Source: an uncultured Clostridium sp. (lineage in GTDB: Bacteria; Bacillota; Clostridia; Clostridiales; Clostridiaceae). Taken from it: a stretch of 55,001 bases of DNA. Shown piece by piece: positions 51,124 to 55,001 of this stretch; within the stretch, counting starts at the first letter, position 1; each line of letters starts with the position of its first letter. The position numbers and the translations under genes were made by a program. The DNA is taken from contig URKQ01000022.1 in assembly GCA_900548455.1 (NCBI GenBank), forward strand, positions 1-55,001, given 5' to 3'. The notes under the pieces were generated by a model. That model was not told the origin of the DNA. It worked only from the letters and a program-made list of their open reading frames with translations, and searched no databases.

Positions 51124-52230
51124 ATGAAAAATTCCAAAACTAAAAATAGAATAATTGGTATAATAGTAATATTATTAAGCATAAGTATATTTATAGTATT
51201 GAGACAGTTTGACTTAACGGCGGTAAAGTATGATACAGAAGTTAAAAAGTGGGATAACATATATGATGGAGATAATATATGTTTCTATTACATCGATAAT
51301 AAATTGAGTGAAATTAAAAGTTTAAATTCTACATATGAAATTGATAGTGTTGTAAATAAAGATAGTGGTGATTTAAATATGACTATGGATTTACAAAAAT
51401 GGTTAAGAGGAAAATGTGGAGTTGATTTAGATGTAATGGATAGTAATAAGAATGCTGGAGATATTTTGGCTACATTAATTAAAAATTCAACACTTTCTCA
51501 AAAGGACTACAATGTTGTAATGCAAGAATTATTAGCATCTGTAGGAGTTAGAACTAGGATAGGGGAATTTTTTGATAAGGAAGCATATAGCATGTTAGAA
51601 GTATGGGACAGAGAATTAAGTAAATGGATTGCTTTTGATGTAATATCAGGAGGGTATTTTATTGAAAATGGAGTGCCTATAAGTTCTACTGAGTTGTTAA
51701 AGAGTAATGTTAAAAATTTAAAGTTAGTTACTGCAGCTGATGAGGAAATTACTCTAGGAAAAAAAGAAATTAAAAAATTAGAAGAAAGCATGGGAAGCTA
51801 TACTGTTAGCATAGATAATAGCAAATATGAAGGAACGTTAATTAACTCCTATGTTACATATGTTAAAGATGAAGGACAAATTGAAATAGAAACAGATAGA
51901 GGATATATAAAACCTACTATTTTTGTTAAAGATAATAAAGTTTTTAATATGGATCCATGGGTAAATTATGAAGATGATAAGTCTGATGAAATTCCAACAA
52001 TTATATTTGCTAAAAGAAATGTAGAAAACGATGAAGATAAAATTAAGTTTGCTGTTGGAGCATTTATGAATAGCGTTATGATGAAAGAATATTATATAAG
52101 AATTAATGGAGATCAGTTCGTTAAAATAGACAATTATTATGAATTATCTCTTGAAAAGGGAGAAAATGTTATTGAACTTTCATTAGATGGAGAAAATTCA
52201 GTTAGAACTGTAGTAATAAGAAGGAATTAA
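51124..52230 (+). CDS. membrane-anchored transglutaminase-like protein, catalytic residues apparently lost
   Basis: The 368-residue protein has an N-terminal membrane anchor (about residues 10-27) and an outward domain. Residues 130-175 (VVMQELLASVGVRTRIGEFF, then SMLEVWDRELSKWIAFDVIS) align in rhythm with a transglutaminase-like core of the type cysteine helix, 'HAWxEV' strand, 'xxDPT'. The position expected for Cys is not filled and HAW is replaced by YSM; only the Asp remains. A beta-rich C-terminal region follows. The ATG has AGGAGGAG. It is 10 bases before uppP and forms an operon with it, so it may help at the cell envelope. Fold assignment is by eye. Confidence 0.65.
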   Translation: MKNSKTKNRIIGIIVILLSISIFIVLRQFDLTAVKYDTEVKKWDNIYDGDNICFYYIDNKLSEIKSLNSTYEIDSVVNKDSGDLNMTMDLQKWLRGKCGVDLDVMDSNKNAGDILATLIKNSTLSQKDYNVVMQELLASVGVRTRIGEFFDKEAYSMLEVWDRELSKWIAFDVISGGYFIENGVPISSTELLKSNVKNLKLVTAADEEITLGKKEIKKLEESMGSYTVSIDNSKYEGTLINSYVTYVKDEGQIEIETDRGYIKPTIFVKDNKVFNMDPWVNYEDDKSDEIPTIIFAKRNVENDEDKIKFAVGAFMNSVMMKEYYIRINGDQFVKIDNYYELSLEKGENVIELSLDGENSVRTVVIRRN

Positions 52231-52240
52231 GGAGGGTATA

Positions 52241-53059
52241 ATGGACTATTTAATGCTTTTTAAAGCTATAATAATAGCCATAGTAGAAGGAATTACTGAG
52301 TTTATACCAGTATCGTCTACAGGTCATATGATAATTGTAGGTGATATTATTGATTTTAAAGGTGAATTTGTTAATTTATTTACAGTAGTAATACAGTTAG
52401 GAGCAATACTTGCTATAGTGGTTTTGTATTACAAAAAAATATTTTCTTCTATTGCAGGGGTGTTTAAAGGAAGAAGAAAAGATTTAAGATTTTGGGTTAA
52501 TATAGTTGTAGCTTGTATACCTGCTGTAATTTTAGGGTTTTTATTTGATGATTTAATTGATGATTATCTTTTTAATATAGTTACAGTAACTTTTGCGTTG
52601 ATTATAGGTGCTGTTTTGATGTTGATATCTGAGAAAAGAGTAAAAATTAATAAAACAGTAGAATTAGATGATATATCTATTTCTCAGGCTTTTAAAGTTG
52701 GAATGTTTCAGTGTTTGGCTCTTTGGCCAGGAATGTCAAGGTCGGCTTCTACTATTATAGGTGGATGGATTAGTGGACTATCGACTGTAGCTGCTACGGA
52801 ATTTTCATTTTTTCTAGCTATACCAATTATGGTTGGTGCATCAGGGTTAAAATTAGTTAAGTATGGAAGTGCTTTTTCTAAAGGTGAGGTTATTATTTTA
52901 GTAATAGGTTTTATTGTTGCATTTTTATCCGCTCTTGTATGTGTAGAAAGATTTGTAGAATATTTAAAGAAAAAACCTATGAAAAACTTTGCTTATTATA
53001 GATTGATTTTAGCAGCTGTTTTATTTGTATTAGCTGTAGTTGGGATAATAAATGTATAA
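52241..53059 (+). CDS. uppP: undecaprenyl-diphosphatase UppP/BacA
   Basis: The 272-residue integral membrane phosphatase recycles undecaprenyl pyrophosphate for peptidoglycan synthesis. The catalytic motifs are EGITEFIPVSSTGHMIIVG (near residue 17) and CLALWPGMSRSASTIIGGW (near 160). About eight membrane segments are visible. AAGGAGGG precedes the ATG. It follows the transglutaminase-like gene by ten bases and ends at a strong bidirectional terminator. Confidence 0.97.
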   Translation: MDYLMLFKAIIIAIVEGITEFIPVSSTGHMIIVGDIIDFKGEFVNLFTVVIQLGAILAIVVLYYKKIFSSIAGVFKGRRKDLRFWVNIVVACIPAVILGFLFDDLIDDYLFNIVTVTFALIIGAVLMLISEKRVKINKTVELDDISISQAFKVGMFQCLALWPGMSRSASTIIGGWISGLSTVAATEFSFFLAIPIMVGASGLKLVKYGSAFSKGEVIILVIGFIVAFLSALVCVERFVEYLKKKPMKNFAYYRLILAAVLFVLAVVGIINV

Positions 53060-53060
53060 T

Positions 53061-53096
53061 AAAAAGTTGTTGCGTATGCAACAACTTTTTATTATA
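53061..53096. terminator. bidirectional terminator between uppP and the minus-strand transglutaminase-like gene
   Basis: AAAAAGTTGTTGC-GTAT-GCAACAACTTTTT, followed by ATTAT. Confidence 0.92.
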
Positions 53097-53110
53097 TAAA
53101 ATGCTTTAAT

Positions 53111-54193
53111 TTAATATTGATAATAATCATTAATATTTGAAGAAACATAGTTGTATTTATTTTTAACCATTGATGTATATTCTACAGGAACAAAGCATAA
53201 TGCATTTTCGCCTATAGATTCTTTATCCTCACAATTATCTATACACTTAACAAAGTAAAGTATATTTTTTGCAAAGTATCCTAAATAGCTAATCAAGTCA
53301 AAGGGTTCATCATTATGAGATGCTTCTTGATAAAATGCTATAATTTCATTGTTTTCAATACATTTTCGTAATTCTAACAAATTTAAAATTACACCATCCT
53401 TAATAAAATAAACTTGATTTGATGGATCGATAAAAATAAATTTTTCAAATTCGTCAATGTATACCTCACAGACGACATGACATTCTAAATCTTTTGAGTC
53501 ATAAGGCATACATGTAATATAACTACTTTTAAAACCATAAGCTCTTAAAATTCCTGAAAATATTATGGCTGCTCCACGACAATTAGTAAATGAATTTTGT
53601 TTTAATGCAAATTTAAGTTGATTGATTGTTCCATAATTATGGTTATGGGTATAATTTGAACCATCATGATGTATCTTAGCACAAAATTGCTTTAATAAAG
53701 CTTGTACTGTTGAGAAGTCATGATTATTTTCTACCTTTATACCTATTTCATCTAAATACTTTAAGACAGCACTGTTGTTCAACTCATACTTTAAGTTTAT
53801 TGATGTTTGTTCGTCCATATAAGTATGATTTTCTTTTAGCCTTTTTATATGTTGCTCTGGGATTAAACTATAAGTTTCACAGAATTCAAAGGTGTTTTTT
53901 ATCTTAGAAAACTCAACATTTAATTTTACCTTAGCTATTTCTATTATACCTACAAGTGAATTGTCGTGGTATTCTAAGTGCATATCATGGTCTTCGTGAT
54001 TTAAATCTAGTATTAAATCTACATAGGAGTCTGTTATGTTTTTAATTTTTGCCTTCTCATGCATAATACCAATACTTGAGTAAGATACTTCGACATGGAT
54101 ATCTTCGTTTAATACTCCAATATATAGTTCTCCTGATGCAAATCCAAAGTTGCCTGAATAGGTACCAAAAATATTATTACATAATTCATACAT
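53111..54193 (-). CDS. transglutaminase-like protein with intact Cys-His-Asp
   Basis: The 360-residue protein has no signal peptide. Residues 1-130 are an unrecognised beta-rich domain with repeats of the type VSYSSIGIMHEKAKIKN. From about 190 a transglutaminase-like core follows: SFTNCRGAAIIFSGILRAYG (Cys near 205), DLECHVVCEVYIDEFEKF (His near 240) and FIFIDPSNQVYF (Asp near 256). This order and spacing fits the Cys-His-Asp triad, so a peptidase, amidase or cross-linking activity is likely. An upstream GGGGG serves as ribosome site. It is monocistronic. The substrate is unknown. Confidence 0.82.
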   Translation of the reverse strand: MYELCNNIFGTYSGNFGFASGELYIGVLNEDIHVEVSYSSIGIMHEKAKIKNITDSYVDLILDLNHEDHDMHLEYHDNSLVGIIEIAKVKLNVEFSKIKNTFEFCETYSLIPEQHIKRLKENHTYMDEQTSINLKYELNNSAVLKYLDEIGIKVENNHDFSTVQALLKQFCAKIHHDGSNYTHNHNYGTINQLKFALKQNSFTNCRGAAIIFSGILRAYGFKSSYITCMPYDSKDLECHVVCEVYIDEFEKFIFIDPSNQVYFIKDGVILNLLELRKCIENNEIIAFYQEASHNDEPFDLISYLGYFAKNILYFVKCIDNCEDKESIGENALCFVPVEYTSMVKNKYNYVSSNINDYYQY

Positions 54194-54660
54194 TTTAAAA
54201 TCCCCCCTGTATAAAAATACTTATAATATATAATATATTTCGTGAAAATATGGAAATATATTATATATAAACATATTAATGTAATATATTACAATAATTA
54301 TTATATACCTATAATCTATATATGTAAAATATTATTTTAATTTTAGTGAAAATTTTTATTGTATTTTTACACAAATTAAGGTTGGCTAATACAATTTTGT
54401 AACACAATATTTTATATAGTGTATTATCAAGGGGGGTATACAGCAAATAGTACAATGCAAGTTAGTGTATTGCGGTAACAAATATGCCTGGTGTATCTAT
54501 ATAAGAAAAATGAAGAAAAACTGAGAAATATATGGGATATACTGTTGTATTTTGAATAAATGAAGATTGTATGTAAAATAGGTTTGATGCATCATGGTAA
54601 GATAAGTCTTGTCGCTGAGGTAATCAGTGATGAGGAAATGAAAACTTGAAAAAATAACTT
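54194..54660. other. AT-rich region upstream of the rRNA operon
   Basis: About 470 bases of mostly A/T, including short palindromes and a GGGGGGTATAC stretch at 54432. No gene-like frame on either strand; I see no tRNA. Confidence 0.6.
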
Positions 54661-54671
54661 TTAAAAAGTTG

Positions 54672-54700
54672 TTGACAAGTAAACAAGCCTCTGATAGAAT
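54672..54700 (+). promoter_or_regulatory. rRNA operon promoter
   Basis: A consensus -35 TTGACA (54672-54677) and TAGAAT (54695-54700) are exactly 17 bp apart, preceded by an A/T-rich stretch that may act as UP element. The position ahead of the rRNA leader supports it. Confidence 0.9.
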
Positions 54701-54706
54701 AGTAAA

Positions 54707-54967
54707 AGTCGTCGGAAGTAATCGACGAAAAAGAAATGGTCTTTGAAAATTAAACAGAGAAAATAACAAGGTAAATCCAGTCAATTAATAAATAAATGAC
54801 TGCGATGAAATTAGAAACGAGTAGTTCTAGGAAATGACAGAGTGAAGAAGCGATGTTTACTTGATGTAAATGAGCAATGAACGAAGGAAATTGACGAAGA
54901 AATGCGAAGTTTATAATGAATTGCATTAGTCAGCAAAAAAGTGAGCATAACAGCTCAAATTTTCAAT
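54707..54967 (+). other. 16S rRNA leader
   Basis: About 260 bases lie between the promoter and 16S. TCTTTGAAAATTAAACAG (54740-54757) is the common clostridial leader motif. The sequence just before 16S, CTCAAATTTTCAATTTTAAATTGAG, can pair with itself as part of the RNase III processing stem. Confidence 0.65.
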
Positions 54968-55001
54968 TTTAAATTGAGAGTTTGATCCTGGCTCAGGACG
55001 A
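54968..55001 (+). rRNA. 16S ribosomal RNA, 5' end only
   Basis: The canonical start, GAGAGTTTGATCCTGGCTCAG, begins at about 54976. The mature 5' end is placed a few bases before it. The gene continues beyond the window. Confidence 0.95.

Noticed and set aside
1..55001. CRISPR arrays, insertion sequences or known riboswitches
   Set aside because: No regularly spaced repeats, no transposase frame, and no T-box, SAM, TPP, FMN or c-di-GMP aptamer core that I could recognise on either strand.

Overview
The window is a low-GC, AT-rich chromosomal segment of a spore-forming, fermentative Firmicute, almost certainly Clostridium sensu stricto (cluster I). The evidence is the tig-clpP-clpX-lonB-lonA-ysxC gene order, pyruvate formate-lyase with its activase, an ATP-type PEP carboxykinase, MurT/GatD, strong GGAGG ribosome sites, frequent TTG/GTG starts and short intrinsic terminators. 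I do not name a species.

Layout. (1) 1-4560: a truncated tRNA-Gly and a tRNA-Arg, followed by an accessory-looking stretch: a membrane-anchored gluzincin-type peptidase, an unrecognised short ORF, a HicB-type antitoxin without a visible HicA, a GH25 endolysin without signal peptide, and a tight three-gene operon of unknown function. (2) 4566-9609, all on the minus strand: an AI-2E/PerM-type permease, a small unknown cytosolic protein, pflA and pflB. The pfl control region (9610-9930) holds several CTGTTA/TAACAG inverted repeats, one lying over the predicted pflB promoter. (3) 10149-19451: a membrane-anchored unknown protein, then the proteostasis block tig, clpP, clpX, lonB, lonA and the ribosome-assembly GTPase ysxC. 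(4) 19697-22302: the most unusual locus, three consecutive genes for extremely Cys-rich small membrane proteins followed by a Met/Asn/Gly-rich repeat protein. (5) 22501-31843: an anchored unknown protein, a Fur/PerR-type regulator, a PIN-PhoH protein, trmB, adenosine deaminase, a divergent zinc/manganese ABC system (znuC-znuB against znuA, with a Fur/Zur-type operator), DegV, and a PadR-type regulator with an unusual N-terminal extension. (6) 32057-44000: a heterodimeric ABC exporter of BmrC/BmrD type, a DUF4397 protein, CorA, MntP, PepD, a small conserved protein, an HD-GYP phosphodiesterase, a DUF1232 protein, RNase HI with a viroplasmin-like domain, and a 56-residue membrane peptide. (7) 44144-54193: two tandem XRE-TPR regulators, murT-gatD (minus strand), pckA, a transglutaminase-like protein that seems to have lost its catalytic residues, uppP, and a second transglutaminase-like protein that keeps Cys-His-Asp. 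(8) 54672 to the end: a strong rRNA promoter, the leader and the first bases of a 16S rRNA gene.

How it works together. Most of the window is ordinary housekeeping: protein quality control, anaerobic pyruvate cleavage, metal homeostasis (znu, corA, mntP, a Fur-family regulator), peptidoglycan modification and lipid-carrier recycling (murT/gatD, uppP). Best candidates for something undescribed: the Cys-rich cluster (19697-22302); a dispersed repeat whose right end, around TAAATGCATACAG, lies 40-77 bp before the start codons of three unrelated genes; a hairpin between the ribosome site and start codon of lonB; and the unknown operon 3394-4506. All assignments come from reading the sequence; no database search was run, and residue positions are approximate.
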